In this document: positions 27,178-36,005 of the stretch, piece by piece
How positions within the stretch are numbered: the stretch's first letter is position 1
Layout: each line of letters begins with the position of its first letter
From: JACKAL01 sp964400355
Lineage (GTDB): Bacteria > Bdellovibrionota > Bdellovibrionia > Bdellovibrionales > JAGQZY01
Assembly: GCA_964400355.1 (NCBI GenBank)
Contig: CAYNTO010000007.1
Coordinates: 60,619-124,618, forward strand
Direction: 5' to 3'
Length of the DNA: 64,000 bases
Notes under the pieces: model-generated
Databases searched by the model: none
The model's input: the letters and a program-made list of their open reading frames with translations, nothing else
What the model was told of the DNA's origin: nothing
Program-made: the position numbers and the translations under genes

Positions 27178-27205
27178 CATTGGTCATTGGGCATTGGGCA
27201 TTTTG
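27178..27205. repeat. Heptamer tandem repeat (CATTGGG)n
   Basis: cattggt-cattggg-cattggg-cattttg, four 7-bp units just downstream of sfsA. It has the same period as the AGATTCC repeat at 7067. The remaining intergenic sequence to 27359 shows nothing else recognisable. Confidence 0.7.
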
Positions 27206-27359
27206 CTCTGGCTTTTACTTTTTTTCTGCGTGGGTGCTGTTGTGGTGAGTGGGTTTTTGGGTATACGCTCTGTCCTATTATTGCTCGCGCTTTTGCGCTC
27301 GCAGAATTGTGTAAAAAACTTCATTCGGCGAAACCGATATTTTTTGCTAAACTTCCCAA

Positions 27360-27914
27360 ATGAACTCAACGACCTATAATAATAGCAGCAGCCGCACCTA
27401 CGCTAACCCGACATCTAAAAACGACATTCGCGATTTAGAATACCTCGCGGAGTTCCTGGACAGTAAGTACAAGCTGGGGGGAATCGGTATAGGCTGGGAT
27501 GCCATTTTAGGTTTGGTCCCGGGCGTGGGCGACATGGTCACAAGCAGTATGTCGTTCTACATTTTGTTCCGCGCGGCCGTGGTGGGCGCTCCCCCATTTT
27601 TGGTAGCAAGAATGTGCCTCAACATTTTAGTAGATAGCGTTCTCAATTTTATTCCAATCCTCGGAAACTTTATCGATATCTTTTGGAAGTCGAACAACAA
27701 AAACGTGCGCCTCCTCCAAAACTACATGCGCGACCCGCACACCACCACAAGAAAAGCAAAAACCTCTGTGATTCTCTCGATCATAGTGATACTGATTTTT
27801 GCCGCAGTTGTCTTTACCGGAATAGCCTTTGGAATGTACTACCTGGGTTCGTGGCTCTACGACTCTTTACAGGGATACAGCGCAGCACCCAGTGGTGGTG
27901 AGTGGGACATATGA
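27360..27914 (+). CDS. DUF4112 membrane protein
   Basis: A 184-aa protein of unknown function with the DUF4112 pattern: LEYLAEFLDSKYKLGG, GIGWDAILGLVPGVGD, a conserved hydrophobic stretch, ARMCLNILVDSV, FIPILGNFIDIFWKSNNKN. Two or three hydrophobic segments (around 55-75, 85-105 and a strong TM at 133-163) make it an integral membrane protein. The C-terminus runs past the usual family end with a Gly/Ser tail. Its stop codon overlaps the next small ORF in an ATGA junction. Confidence 0.85.
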   Translation: MNSTTYNNSSSRTYANPTSKNDIRDLEYLAEFLDSKYKLGGIGIGWDAILGLVPGVGDMVTSSMSFYILFRAAVVGAPPFLVARMCLNILVDSVLNFIPILGNFIDIFWKSNNKNVRLLQNYMRDPHTTTRKAKTSVILSIIVILIFAAVVFTGIAFGMYYLGSWLYDSLQGYSAAPSGGEWDI

Positions 27915-28027
27915 GTGAAGAAACTAAGAAAAGCCAGATTGTAAAACCTTCCAAAGACATACCAGATACATCGGGTGATGAAGGCGTGTCCGAAGAGAAC
28001 ACCAGCGGTCAAGAGACCGTTGATTAA
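27911..28027 (+). CDS. Small acidic ORF coupled to DUF4112 gene
   Basis: 38 codons starting at the ATGA overlap with the DUF4112 stop and ending in TAA. The product is acidic and Ser/Thr/Glu rich with no hydrophobic segment (it begins MSEETKKSQIVKPSKD), so probably disordered. The overlap is the only support for translation; no homologue is recognised. Confidence 0.4.
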   Translation: MSEETKKSQIVKPSKDIPDTSGDEGVSEENTSGQETVD

Positions 28028-28032
28028 ACCAC

Positions 28033-28572
28033 TTATCCTTTTATCGTAACGCCCATTTCTGTGATCTCGACAGTAAAGTACTCCAGGGGTTTTTCCTGAA
28101 CTTCGGGGATCTTCCACTGGGGCTTCGTTGTGCCCAGGAGAGCGCGGATCTGATCGGCGTTCAGCTTGCCTTTGTGCTCCAGGCCATAGCCCTCGTCGCC
28201 GATGTAAAAATCGCCCGTTGCGTTTTTGCCAGCAACCGCTAATGCGCTATCGAGGAGGTCAAAGACCTCTTGCGTGCCCCGATTGCCAGGTGTCCACGAT
28301 ACTGAGAGCTGCGCTTTGTGGTTTTTCGATCCGGGCATCAATCGTAGGGTTGTATAATCCGACAACCAACCTCCCCCACCATTTTCTTTATTCGTATAAA
28401 CAATGACGGCTGAGGTTTGGGACTCGTCTGTTTTTTCGATGAGTTTGGGATTCCATTTGGCGAGATCGGTCGCTGCCCATCTTTCGTAAGCGTCGTTGGG
28501 AAGCTCGATAGTGAATCGCACTTCAAAAAAACCGCTGGGAATGTATTCTAGTGTTCTTGGTTGAAACGACAT
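28033..28572 (-). CDS. Conserved hypothetical protein
   Basis: About 179 aa, no signal peptide or TM segment, no family recognised. Mixed alpha/beta composition with an aromatic-rich beginning (PSGFFEVRFTIELP) and a middle WLSDYTTLRLMPGSK. It stands convergent to the DUF4112 pair and is the next gene after the dsbA-like terminator. ATG at 28572 follows a GGTGGGG sequence; ATG at 28584 is 4 codons earlier. Confidence 0.6.
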   Translation of the reverse strand: MSFQPRTLEYIPSGFFEVRFTIELPNDAYERWAATDLAKWNPKLIEKTDESQTSAVIVYTNKENGGGGWLSDYTTLRLMPGSKNHKAQLSVSWTPGNRGTQEVFDLLDSALAVAGKNATGDFYIGDEGYGLEHKGKLNADQIRALLGTTKPQWKIPEVQEKPLEYFTVEITEMGVTIKG

Positions 28573-28592
28573 ATACCCCACCATTGTAATAA

Positions 28593-28621
28593 AAAAAGCC
28601 TTGGGTTCGCCAAGGCTTTTT
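28593..28621. terminator. Rho-independent terminator of the DsbA-like gene
   Basis: Stem AAAAAGCCTTGG / CCAAGGCTTTTT with a 5-base loop; flanking A and T runs make it work on the minus strand (and possibly both). Confidence 0.85.
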
Positions 28622-28645
28622 CAAAGAAAACTGTGCGTAATAAAA

Positions 28646-29440
28646 TTACGCGCCTTTTCTCTTCATCCATTCGTCGATGATCGGTTTGAAATCCTTAAAC
28701 GGATAAGCACCCTTGATGGTCACACCGTTGATCAAGAATCCCGGCGTACCTTCGATGCCATTCTCTTGAGCTTCGGCCATGTCGGCGTTGATGCGCTTGG
28801 TGATCTTGTCGGCGTTGTCTTTAAGATCTTTATTGAGCTTGGCCATGTCGGCTTTCGCCTCTTTAGCCAGCTGTTGATAAAGCTTGTCGGCTTCTTTATC
28901 AGAACCGTAAGTCTTATCTTGGTTTTCGAAAACCAGTTTTTTGAACGCAAATGCTTTGTCCGCACCTTGCATAGCGATGGCCTCAAAGTATTCAGAACCA
29001 CGGCGAGCGTTGGGATGTTTGCCCTCCAGCGGAAGGTGCTTAAAAACTATGCGAACTTTATCGCCGTAAGCTTTTACAACTTCCTCAATAGTATCAGAAC
29101 CACGCTTACAGAACGGGCACTGGAAATCCGAATACTCTACAATCGTCACTGGAGCCGTTGCAGAACCACGGAAAGGGCGATCGTCTTCCATTGCGTATTT
29201 TTTAGGATTTTCGAATTCTTTCATGCGTTCTTCGGATTCGTTCTTTTGCGCTCTTTCCATCTCGGTCTTTTGAGCTTCTTGAGCGGCTTCACGAAGAGTG
29301 TCCATGAATTTACCTGGATCTTTTTTGATCACATTGTAAATGATCTCGGGGTTATCTTCGATTGTCTTTTCAATCATCTTCGAGCACGACGTGCCGAATA
29401 GACCCAGAACAACTAGTAATGTCAGATTTCTTAGTTTCAC
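28646..29440 (-). CDS. DsbA-family thioredoxin-fold lipoprotein
   Basis: A 264-aa periplasmic thiol-disulfide protein. Signal peptide with lipobox LFGTSC; a charged helical spacer (~25-85); then VTIVEYSDFQCPFCKR with the CPFC redox motif, the helical insert, and GIEGTPGFLINGVTIKGAYP with the cis-proline loop and the common end of DsbA-like/BdbD proteins. GTG start with GGAGG in front. It could oxidise or isomerise disulfides in the many Cys-containing secreted proteins of this genome (inference). It has its own terminator. Confidence 0.88.
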   Translation of the reverse strand: MKLRNLTLLVVLGLFGTSCSKMIEKTIEDNPEIIYNVIKKDPGKFMDTLREAAQEAQKTEMERAQKNESEERMKEFENPKKYAMEDDRPFRGSATAPVTIVEYSDFQCPFCKRGSDTIEEVVKAYGDKVRIVFKHLPLEGKHPNARRGSEYFEAIAMQGADKAFAFKKLVFENQDKTYGSDKEADKLYQQLAKEAKADMAKLNKDLKDNADKITKRINADMAEAQENGIEGTPGFLINGVTIKGAYPFKDFKPIIDEWMKRKGA

Positions 29441-29539
29441 TTGTCCTCCATTGTTGCGAGTCTTTAACCAAAAAGACCACTAAATTTGAAACTTCTTACT
29501 CAATATAGAGGAGAAGGTGGGGCCTGTCCACCCCATCCA

Positions 29540-29567
29540 TTGACCTTCTATAATATACCGCTACAAT
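29540..29567 (+). promoter_or_regulatory. Sigma-70-like promoter upstream of 29594 gene
   Basis: TTGACC at 29540-29545, 16-bp spacer, TACAAT at 29562-29567; 27 bp before the start codon. Consensus match only. Confidence 0.5.
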
Positions 29568-29593
29568 TATGAACATCAGGTTTGGAGGCATTT

Positions 29594-30187
29594 ATGAAAT
29601 TACGTCTGCTCTTAGTCCTAACACTCATTGTCCAGGTGTTTGTCGCACACCAATCAGTCGCTTTGGAGTTCCATTCAGAACGGATTAAGACAATGGATGT
29701 GGAAGTCCTTCAGCAAATCGTCTCGCGCAACATTCGAAAACTGGAATCGGGCGACGAATCCCCAAAGCCCATCGTTAAGCAATCGCTGGAAATAATTTTG
29801 GCAAGGCCCGACCAAGGTGTTGCTTCGTCGGCGCTGTTTGATCAACTCTCGGCTCTTTCTGGTGGCGAAGAAAACTTTGTTGTGGTGCTCGATTCGATTG
29901 CCGAGGATGGTATCAACTCCCTCAAAAAAGACACTAAGAACAAAGAAGAGCTGCGCGAGCAAAACACCTACGTCTATATTCTGATCAACATGCTCAATGA
30001 GATTCAAAAGTTAAAAGACAAAGAAGGCTATAAAGGCGTAATTGAGCGCGTTCGCGATGCCGACATCTCTTTTAGCGATGCACTGGTCTCACACCGTTTG
30101 CTCAACAGCATGTCGGAAATCGAAAATCCTTCTAAATTTGCGCAAACATTACTGCCCAAAAAGAAGCCGTGGTGGAAGTTCTGGTAG
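29594..30187 (+). CDS. Secreted hypothetical protein
   Basis: 197 aa with a signal peptide (LRLLLVLTLIVQVFVA, cleavage after SVA). The rest is helical and charged and ends in a striking basic-aromatic tail, KKKPWWKFW. No family is recognised. The start is set by GGAGG at 29584-29588, 5 bases before the ATG. It has its own promoter-like sequence and a bidirectional terminator shared with nth. Confidence 0.65.
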   Translation: MKLRLLLVLTLIVQVFVAHQSVALEFHSERIKTMDVEVLQQIVSRNIRKLESGDESPKPIVKQSLEIILARPDQGVASSALFDQLSALSGGEENFVVVLDSIAEDGINSLKKDTKNKEELREQNTYVYILINMLNEIQKLKDKEGYKGVIERVRDADISFSDALVSHRLLNSMSEIENPSKFAQTLLPKKKPWWKFW

Positions 30188-30224
30188 ACGGTTTCGTCTC
30201 CGCCCAAAGCGCCAAAAAAAAACC

Positions 30225-30257
30225 AGGTCATTACTTTTTAGTAATGACCTTTTTTTT
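30225..30257. terminator. Bidirectional rho-independent terminator
   Basis: Stem AGGTCATTAC / GTAATGACCT, 6-base loop, eight T on the plus side and a run of A before the stem (T on the minus strand). It serves the 29594 gene and nth, whose stop codon lies in the stem. Confidence 0.9.
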
Positions 30258-30881
30258 GCGATCTGGAAAGAGAGCCTTGCAGATTTCGCACTCGAGGCCA
30301 TGACACTTTCGCGCTTGGCAGTGCTCGCGCCCGTAATAAATAATCTGCAGATGCAATTTGTTCCACACCTTTTCGGAAAACGCGCTCTTAAACGCGGCCT
30401 CGGTCTCCACGACATTTTTACCTTTGGCGAATCCCCAGCGCTGCGCCAATCTGTGAATGTGGGTGTCTACCGGAAACGCCGGCTTTCCGAATGCCTGGGA
30501 CATAACTACCGACGCCGTCTTGTGACCCACGCCGGGGAGCTCTTCCAGATCTTCAAACGTACCGGGCACCTGGCCACCGTGCTTGTCCAAAATGATTTCG
30601 GAAAGTCGGTGAATGGCTTTAGACTTTTGCGGTGAGAGCCCACACGGGCGAATGATCTCACGTATCTCATCCACGCTCAGCTTCACCATTTTTTCGGGCG
30701 TGTCGGCCTTTGCAAAAAGCTGCGGGGTTACCTGATTGACCCTCTCATCCGTGCACTGAGCCGAAAGCAAAACGGCGATGAGCAATGTGTACGCGTCCTT
30801 ATGATCCAATGGAATCGGTGGATCGGGATACTTTTTATTGAGAATCCTAAGTACGGTTTTCGCTTTTTCTGCAGACGTCAT
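30231..30881 (-). CDS. nth: Endonuclease III
   Basis: A base-excision-repair glycosylase/AP lyase for oxidised pyrimidines. The helix-hairpin-helix is LEELPGVGHKTASVV, with the catalytic Lys in GHKTAS and the Asp in FPVDTHIHRLAQRWG. Four C-terminal cysteines of the [4Fe-4S] loop are present but spaced C-x4-C-x4-C-x2-C (CQARKCHGLECEIC) rather than the usual C-x6-C-x2-C-x5-C. 216 aa. It lies 3 bp behind the DUF4920 gene and is terminated by the hairpin at 30225. Confidence 0.92.
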   Translation of the reverse strand: MTSAEKAKTVLRILNKKYPDPPIPLDHKDAYTLLIAVLLSAQCTDERVNQVTPQLFAKADTPEKMVKLSVDEIREIIRPCGLSPQKSKAIHRLSEIILDKHGGQVPGTFEDLEELPGVGHKTASVVMSQAFGKPAFPVDTHIHRLAQRWGFAKGKNVVETEAAFKSAFSEKVWNKLHLQIIYYGREHCQARKCHGLECEICKALFPDRKKKVITKK

Positions 30882-30884
30882 CGA

Positions 30885-31418
30885 CTAAATTTCTTGAACG
30901 CCGTCCACAACAAATTGAAAAACTTTTTGCGGGCTTGTCACTTTTTGGATCTCGTCTGCGGGACGCCCCTCGTCCTTCATGTAGTGACGGACAACTTTTA
31001 CCGGCAGTTCCTTTTGCTCCATCACTCCTGTCAGCTTAACGCGTTTGTCTTTGAGCTCTTTTGGAACTTTAAAACTGTGCCCCTTCATGATGGCGCGCAC
31101 GGTGATGTTTTGATCTTCCAGCTTTACCCAACAGCCCTGCTCTTGGCACACTTGCTGAACTTTTCCTTCCACCGAAATTGTTTGATTGCGATAAGTTTCG
31201 AAATCTTTGAGTACCTGCGCGAGTTTCACCGACGGTGCAGCAAAATCACTGGAGCCGTAGGTTTTACCTGTAGGAGTGGCCGGCGGCGCGGGATTGGCGG
31301 ATGATGGCGTCGCAGACTCTGCCGCAATTTCGGCCTCTGCCTTTACGGCTTTTGGAGTTTTGGAATCGGGTTTAGATTCAGCAATGGCGAAAGACAAAAT
31401 AAGTGTGGTTATAAGCAT
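30885..31418 (-). CDS. DUF4920 domain secreted protein
   Basis: 177 aa: a signal peptide at the front (LITTLILSFAIAES), a Lys/Ala/Pro-rich linker to ~residue 58, then a DUF4920 OB-like domain with VEGKVQQVCQEQGCWVKLED (conserved Cys pair in QEQGCW context), VRAIMKGHSFKVP and VKLTGVMEQKEL. Members may bind metal or act in the periplasm; no reaction is known. It is first in an operon with nth, an unexpected pairing that probably reflects co-transcription rather than shared function. Confidence 0.8.
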   Translation of the reverse strand: MLITTLILSFAIAESKPDSKTPKAVKAEAEIAAESATPSSANPAPPATPTGKTYGSSDFAAPSVKLAQVLKDFETYRNQTISVEGKVQQVCQEQGCWVKLEDQNITVRAIMKGHSFKVPKELKDKRVKLTGVMEQKELPVKVVRHYMKDEGRPADEIQKVTSPQKVFQFVVDGVQEI

Positions 31419-31502
31419 AGTTCCTCCTCAAAAGACTGCCCTCTTTTTATCCGATGGAACAGGCAGTTGTCATCCCCAGTGAACAAGGCTATAACCAGTT
31501 TT

Positions 31503-33185
31503 ATGACGCTACAGAACAACACCCATCGCTCCATCCTCGTAACGACCGCTCTTCCCTATGCCAACGGGCCTATACATCTGGGTCACATGGTGGAGTACAT
31601 CCAGGCCGATATTTGGGTGCGCTTTCAAAAATTGACTGGTGCGGAGTGTCTGTTTATCTGTGCAGACGACACCCACGGTACACCCATTCTGATTCGCGCG
31701 CGCAACGAAAAAAAGACGCCCGAAAAACTGATCGCCGAGTTTTACGATCTGCACGTCAATACGTTTAAAAATTACCAAGTGAACTTTGATAACTACTCGT
31801 CCACCAACACTGACACCAATCGTGAGCTGTGCGAAGAGTTCTACATTGCCATGCGCGACAGCGATCACACACAAGTCAAAAAGATCGAACAAACCTACTG
31901 CGAACACGACAAAATGTTTCTTCCGGATCGGTTTGTAAAAGGCACCTGCCCCAAATGTAAATCCGAAAACCAGTATGGCGATTCCTGCGATGTGTGCGGT
32001 AGCACCTACTCGCCTTCGGAACTCAAAAATCCCAAGTGCTCGCTGTGCAACAACGCGCCAGTTTTACGGGACAGTGACCACGTATTTTTTAAACTCAATG
32101 ATTTTAAAGATCTGCTCAGCGAGTGGGTGCCGCAACACACCAGCACGGAGATCTCGAAAAAACTCAACGAGTGGTTGGGCGATGAGCTGCGCGACTGGGA
32201 TATCTCCCGCGATGAGCCTTATTTTGGATTTAAAATTCCTGGGTACGAGGACAAATATTTTTATGTTTGGGTGGATGCTCCCATCGGATACATCGCCTCC
32301 ACTAAAGATTACTTAAAAAACGACACCGAAAAATTTGACGCCTTTTGGAAAAGCGATTCCACCGAACTCTATCATTTTATCGGCAAAGACATCGTGTACT
32401 TTCACTGTTTGTTTTGGCCGGCCATGCTCACCGCCGCCAACTATCGAACGCCCACAAAGGTGAACGTGCACGGCTTTCTCACCGTAAACGGTGAGAAAAT
32501 GAGTAAATCCAAAGGCACCTTTATCGAGGCGGATGCGCTCCTCAAATACGCCGATCCCACGTTCCTGCGCTACTATTATGCCTGCAAACTCTCCTCGGGG
32601 CTCGACGACCTCGATCTCAACTTCGAAGATTTCGTGCAGCGTGTGAACTCCGATTTGGTTGGCAAATATGTCAATTTGGGTTCGCGCTCAGCGCAGCTCC
32701 TCCACAAGTATACCGGTGGAAAGATCGGTGATATTTCGAGCACCGAAAATCTTGCAAAAATCGTCGATGTGCTCAAAGCCTCCCACGAAGTCCAAAAACA
32801 TTACGAATCTCGCGATTACGCAAAAGCGGTTCAACTGATCCGCGCGCAAGTCGACAACATCAATCAGTATTTCGATCAGGTATCGCCGTGGAAAGTTCTT
32901 AAGGAAACTCCGGACTCACAGGAAGCCCTGGAATCTTTGAGCGTGGCGCTCAATGCCTTTCGAATTTTTACCATTTACCTAACGCCCATCATTCCCGCAA
33001 TCAGCGAGAAGGTGGCAGCCCTGTTTGGTGAAACCCAATACCAGTGGCCAGCTGTACCACCAGAGCCTTCGATCGAGTGGCTCAAAACATCTTACTTTTA
33101 TAAGAGCAACTGCACTCTCAACCCGTTCCAACATTTGATTCAACGATTAGATATTAAAACTGTTTCGGAAGTTATAAAAAAATAA
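31503..33185 (+). CDS. metG: Methionine--tRNA ligase, short form
   Basis: Charges initiator and elongator tRNA-Met. HIGH motif as HLGH in LPYANGPIHLGHMVEY; zinc-binding knuckles CPKC, CDVC, CSLC in the insert (~residues 140-195), as in E. coli-type enzymes; anticodon-recognising end and KMSKSKG near 335. About 560 aa, so the C-terminal EMAP/Trbp111-like tRNA-binding domain found on many MetG proteins is absent. Start taken at ATG 31503; in-frame GTG/TTG codons up to 31467 add only non-conserved residues. Confidence 0.95.
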   Translation: MTLQNNTHRSILVTTALPYANGPIHLGHMVEYIQADIWVRFQKLTGAECLFICADDTHGTPILIRARNEKKTPEKLIAEFYDLHVNTFKNYQVNFDNYSSTNTDTNRELCEEFYIAMRDSDHTQVKKIEQTYCEHDKMFLPDRFVKGTCPKCKSENQYGDSCDVCGSTYSPSELKNPKCSLCNNAPVLRDSDHVFFKLNDFKDLLSEWVPQHTSTEISKKLNEWLGDELRDWDISRDEPYFGFKIPGYEDKYFYVWVDAPIGYIASTKDYLKNDTEKFDAFWKSDSTELYHFIGKDIVYFHCLFWPAMLTAANYRTPTKVNVHGFLTVNGEKMSKSKGTFIEADALLKYADPTFLRYYYACKLSSGLDDLDLNFEDFVQRVNSDLVGKYVNLGSRSAQLLHKYTGGKIGDISSTENLAKIVDVLKASHEVQKHYESRDYAKAVQLIRAQVDNINQYFDQVSPWKVLKETPDSQEALESLSVALNAFRIFTIYLTPIIPAISEKVAALFGETQYQWPAVPPEPSIEWLKTSYFYKSNCTLNPFQHLIQRLDIKTVSEVIKK

Positions 33186-33222
33186 TCAGTGTCCATGAGC
33201 ACGTTTAGCCATGGGCGCGTGC

Positions 33223-34581
33223 CTATTGGGGCGTTCCGCTATCGGTACACAACCCAAACTGCATCTCTACAAACTGCGGGTCGTCGCTAGAAGTGGCGCT
33301 CGGTTTTATCTCCTTAAACAGACGCGGCGTGGACCCTCGGGTATCGAGCTTGTATTTGGAAAACACCCGTTCATCGCGAAAATAAGTGCGTGGCTCAAAT
33401 CGCAGTTCAGAATCAAACCTGTATTCCTTTACGATTCTCAAAAAATCTGAAAATTCATACTCATAAATTCCCGGTGCCGTGTTCAAATTAAAATAACTTT
33501 TCAGACACGTCGGCAGTGCTGTGAGTATGGTGGCAAAACCGGTGGTGGATTCGAAATGATAGTTGAACGGATTGGGGAGCTTGTAGCGCCACTTCGATTT
33601 GATAGTGCCAAAGGCCTCGAAGGAGGGATCGACGATCATGTTGAATATGTGAGCGAGACTGCGCTCGCGGTAGTAATCGCAGTCGCTACTAGCACGATAG
33701 CCCGTTACGGGATGGGCGATACAGGAAAAATTAGAGAACACAAAATGCACCGGTGGCTGCTGAGGCAGTTCGAGCTGGCTTTTACGCGCCAATTGGTCAC
33801 CCAGGTATAACAAATAGTCCATCACTTTTCTGGACTGAAGAATCCCCACAACCTCTCCACTGGAATTCATCACAGGTGATCCTGAATTCCCTCCGCGCGC
33901 CTCGCAACCCATAGCGAGCTCGGTGCGAGAATAAGGATGAATCGCATAGAGATTCAAAAGGGATTTCTGCACAGTTTTGCAAGTGAGTGTTTCGAACCGC
34001 CCGCCAAGGCTCCCATCGTCAGTGGGATTTAACTTTGTCACACGAACGAGAGAGCCATCCGCAACACCCACTTGGGAGATCACTACGGGCTCGATTGCCA
34101 TCGGAGCCACCTCGATAAATGCAAAATCATCAAGATCCATGCCGCCTGTGATTGAGCTCATCACTAATACTTGGCCACAGCTTCGATACACCGACGTTCC
34201 ATTTTTTTGTGGAAACACCATTGCCATGCGCTCACTACAGGCCACTTGTTTTTGTTTTACGGCCTCTGGGATACAGTGGCTGTTGGTGGCGACAATATTT
34301 TTTGCGACGACAAAGGTGGTGCACTGAAGCACTTCAGTGTCCTCACCAAAATCGTTTTCAAAGTAGGCCGCCATGCCAATATTTCCCGCGCAGTTCCCCT
34401 CACATTCAAAGGCAGAGTTTTTCAAGGCGCGCCCAAACCAGGTGTCTGGCAGTGAGTCTGCACTCGTTAAAGAGTCAGGGGTAGGTGTGCTGATGATGGG
34501 CGATACGGTCGGCGATTCCGAGGTTCCGGAGGTGCAGGAGGCGAGTGCTAGTAATAATGAGCTCAACATCAAAATTCGCAT
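33223..34581 (-). CDS. Trypsin-like serine protease, lipoprotein
   Basis: 452 aa. Lipobox LALASC at the end of the signal peptide puts it on the envelope. The chymotrypsin-fold triad is visible: His in IVATNSHCIP, Asp in MDLDDFAFIEV and Ser in ARGGNSGSPV. A C-terminal extension of ~170 residues after the protease domain contains several Cys and Tyr and has no recognised family. Ser/Thr/Pro-rich linker behind the lipid anchor. Convergent with metG (37 bp). Substrate unknown; a second protease of this fold is at 59408. Confidence 0.85.
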   Translation of the reverse strand: MRILMLSSLLLALASCTSGTSESPTVSPIISTPTPDSLTSADSLPDTWFGRALKNSAFECEGNCAGNIGMAAYFENDFGEDTEVLQCTTFVVAKNIVATNSHCIPEAVKQKQVACSERMAMVFPQKNGTSVYRSCGQVLVMSSITGGMDLDDFAFIEVAPMAIEPVVISQVGVADGSLVRVTKLNPTDDGSLGGRFETLTCKTVQKSLLNLYAIHPYSRTELAMGCEARGGNSGSPVMNSSGEVVGILQSRKVMDYLLYLGDQLARKSQLELPQQPPVHFVFSNFSCIAHPVTGYRASSDCDYYRERSLAHIFNMIVDPSFEAFGTIKSKWRYKLPNPFNYHFESTTGFATILTALPTCLKSYFNLNTAPGIYEYEFSDFLRIVKEYRFDSELRFEPRTYFRDERVFSKYKLDTRGSTPRLFKEIKPSATSSDDPQFVEMQFGLCTDSGTPQ

Positions 34582-34717
34582 GGCATCCTTTATGAATACG
34601 CCGACTATACACGGAAGGTGGCTTATTCTCTATGTGGACGTCACCCGTCTGTACAAATTTCAGTAAAGGCTGGACGGGTTCGAGTAAACCCCTCTAAACT
34701 CAATAGGTGGGGTTGCA

Positions 34718-35962
34718 ATGAAAAGGTACCTTGGATTACTCATTCTAGCATTGGCACTTTTTGGTGGATCTACCTTCGTTTTTCAGTTTGGTACTAAGAA
34801 AGACCCCAGCGACTATCGAGTGGTGCAAGGGACCGGGGTCACTTACTTAAAGAATCCCTTTGCCGAGCTGTGCTCGCCCTACTATCTACTCCATTCACTG
34901 GCGGTAAAACCCGAGTGTCACATTTATAACAATGACGGTGCATTGGAGTATTCGATTCCCGCCCGGTTTTGCAGTTTTCTCTCCGAAGAAACGCTACTCA
35001 CTTTTTACGCTCAGGAACTCAAAGCCATCGACCACAAAAAGGGCACGCTGTGGACATTCCCTACGTCAATGACGAGTAATATTCATGTGAATGCCGCTCG
35101 CAAAGAGCTGGCCTTTGCAAAAAAAGAAACACATACGGCCAATAATATCTCCCACCGTTACGACAGCGTGGAAGTTATCGATTTTAATGGGAAGGCTGTG
35201 TTTACGTGGTCCACATTTAAAAACCGCGATCATTTGATCCAGCGCGAAGGAGTGAATGCGCTACCAAAGAACAATTCTACCGGTGCCGAAAGTTTAAAGA
35301 TCAACTCTGTTTATATTTTGCCAAAGAATGAGCTTTCACAAAAAATTCCACCGTTTCAGGAGGGCAATTTACTTGTGAACTTTGAAACTCTCAAAAAAAT
35401 AGTCATCATCAATCGCCAGAGCGGACGCATCGTGTGGAGTTATTCTTACTCTCCGGGGATTATTCATTCGCCCACGCTCAGCATGGATAGGCCTGAGTCA
35501 TTGATGTGGTTTAGGAATCTCTATTCGGGGCTTGAGCCTTTAGAGTTGGGAGCGACAGCGCCGAAGGGATATTTTGTACCGAAAGATCGAGAAATGATTT
35601 TTAAAAATGTGATCAACCCGGAAGATGGCCGCACCGAGGCCGTTGCCGTGGGCCAGTCTCGAATAGAAAAAATCCATCCCGAACACCGAAAGGTCATATG
35701 GGAGTACACGGGTACCTCGCCACTCGCGTTTTACAGTTACAACTACGGAAGCGCCCACGAATGCGCAAACGGCAACATCTTGGTCTCCCACAACACGTTC
35801 GGCGGCTCCGTAATGGAAATCCGCCCCCCCGGCGAGATCGTCTGGGAATTCATCAACCCCCAAAAAGACCCCTACACCCAACTCCCCGCCACCCTCATCG
35901 ATGCCTCCCCAGTTTCCGCAACAGCAGTGGAAAATTTTCGAGCGGTATTTCAGAAAAACTAG
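34718..35962 (+). CDS. Arylsulfotransferase/PQQ-like beta-propeller protein, membrane-anchored
   Basis: 414 aa with an uncleaved-looking N-terminal hydrophobic segment (YLGLLILALALFGGSTFVF). The body has repeated blade-like strands: GNLLVNFETLKKIVIINRQ then SGRIVWSYSYSPG, and near the end AHECANGNILVSHNTFGGSVMEI then PGEIVWEFINPQ. This pattern (HE-NGN, G-I-W) is that of bacterial arylsulfotransferase-like propellers. Catalytic histidines of ASST cannot be assigned with confidence, so the enzyme activity is open. Single gene on the plus strand, at the edge of the AT-rich island. Confidence 0.6.
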   Translation: MKRYLGLLILALALFGGSTFVFQFGTKKDPSDYRVVQGTGVTYLKNPFAELCSPYYLLHSLAVKPECHIYNNDGALEYSIPARFCSFLSEETLLTFYAQELKAIDHKKGTLWTFPTSMTSNIHVNAARKELAFAKKETHTANNISHRYDSVEVIDFNGKAVFTWSTFKNRDHLIQREGVNALPKNNSTGAESLKINSVYILPKNELSQKIPPFQEGNLLVNFETLKKIVIINRQSGRIVWSYSYSPGIIHSPTLSMDRPESLMWFRNLYSGLEPLELGATAPKGYFVPKDREMIFKNVINPEDGRTEAVAVGQSRIEKIHPEHRKVIWEYTGTSPLAFYSYNYGSAHECANGNILVSHNTFGGSVMEIRPPGEIVWEFINPQKDPYTQLPATLIDASPVSATAVENFRAVFQKN

Positions 35963-36005
35963 CTCTGTATATTACGATAAGCGATAGCTTTGAAGAATTC
36001 TCGGT

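Noticed and set aside
28601..29401. 266-codon open frame on the plus strand
   Set aside because: Antisense shadow of the DsbA-like gene, which has motif, lipobox, ribosome binding site and terminator.
30042..30635. 197-codon plus-strand frame
   Set aside because: Overlaps nth and the terminator; no ribosome binding site or protein-like composition.
34660..34700. GGGTTCGAGTAAACCCC as a possible tRNA T-arm
   Set aside because: No matching acceptor stem, D-arm or anticodon arm around it.
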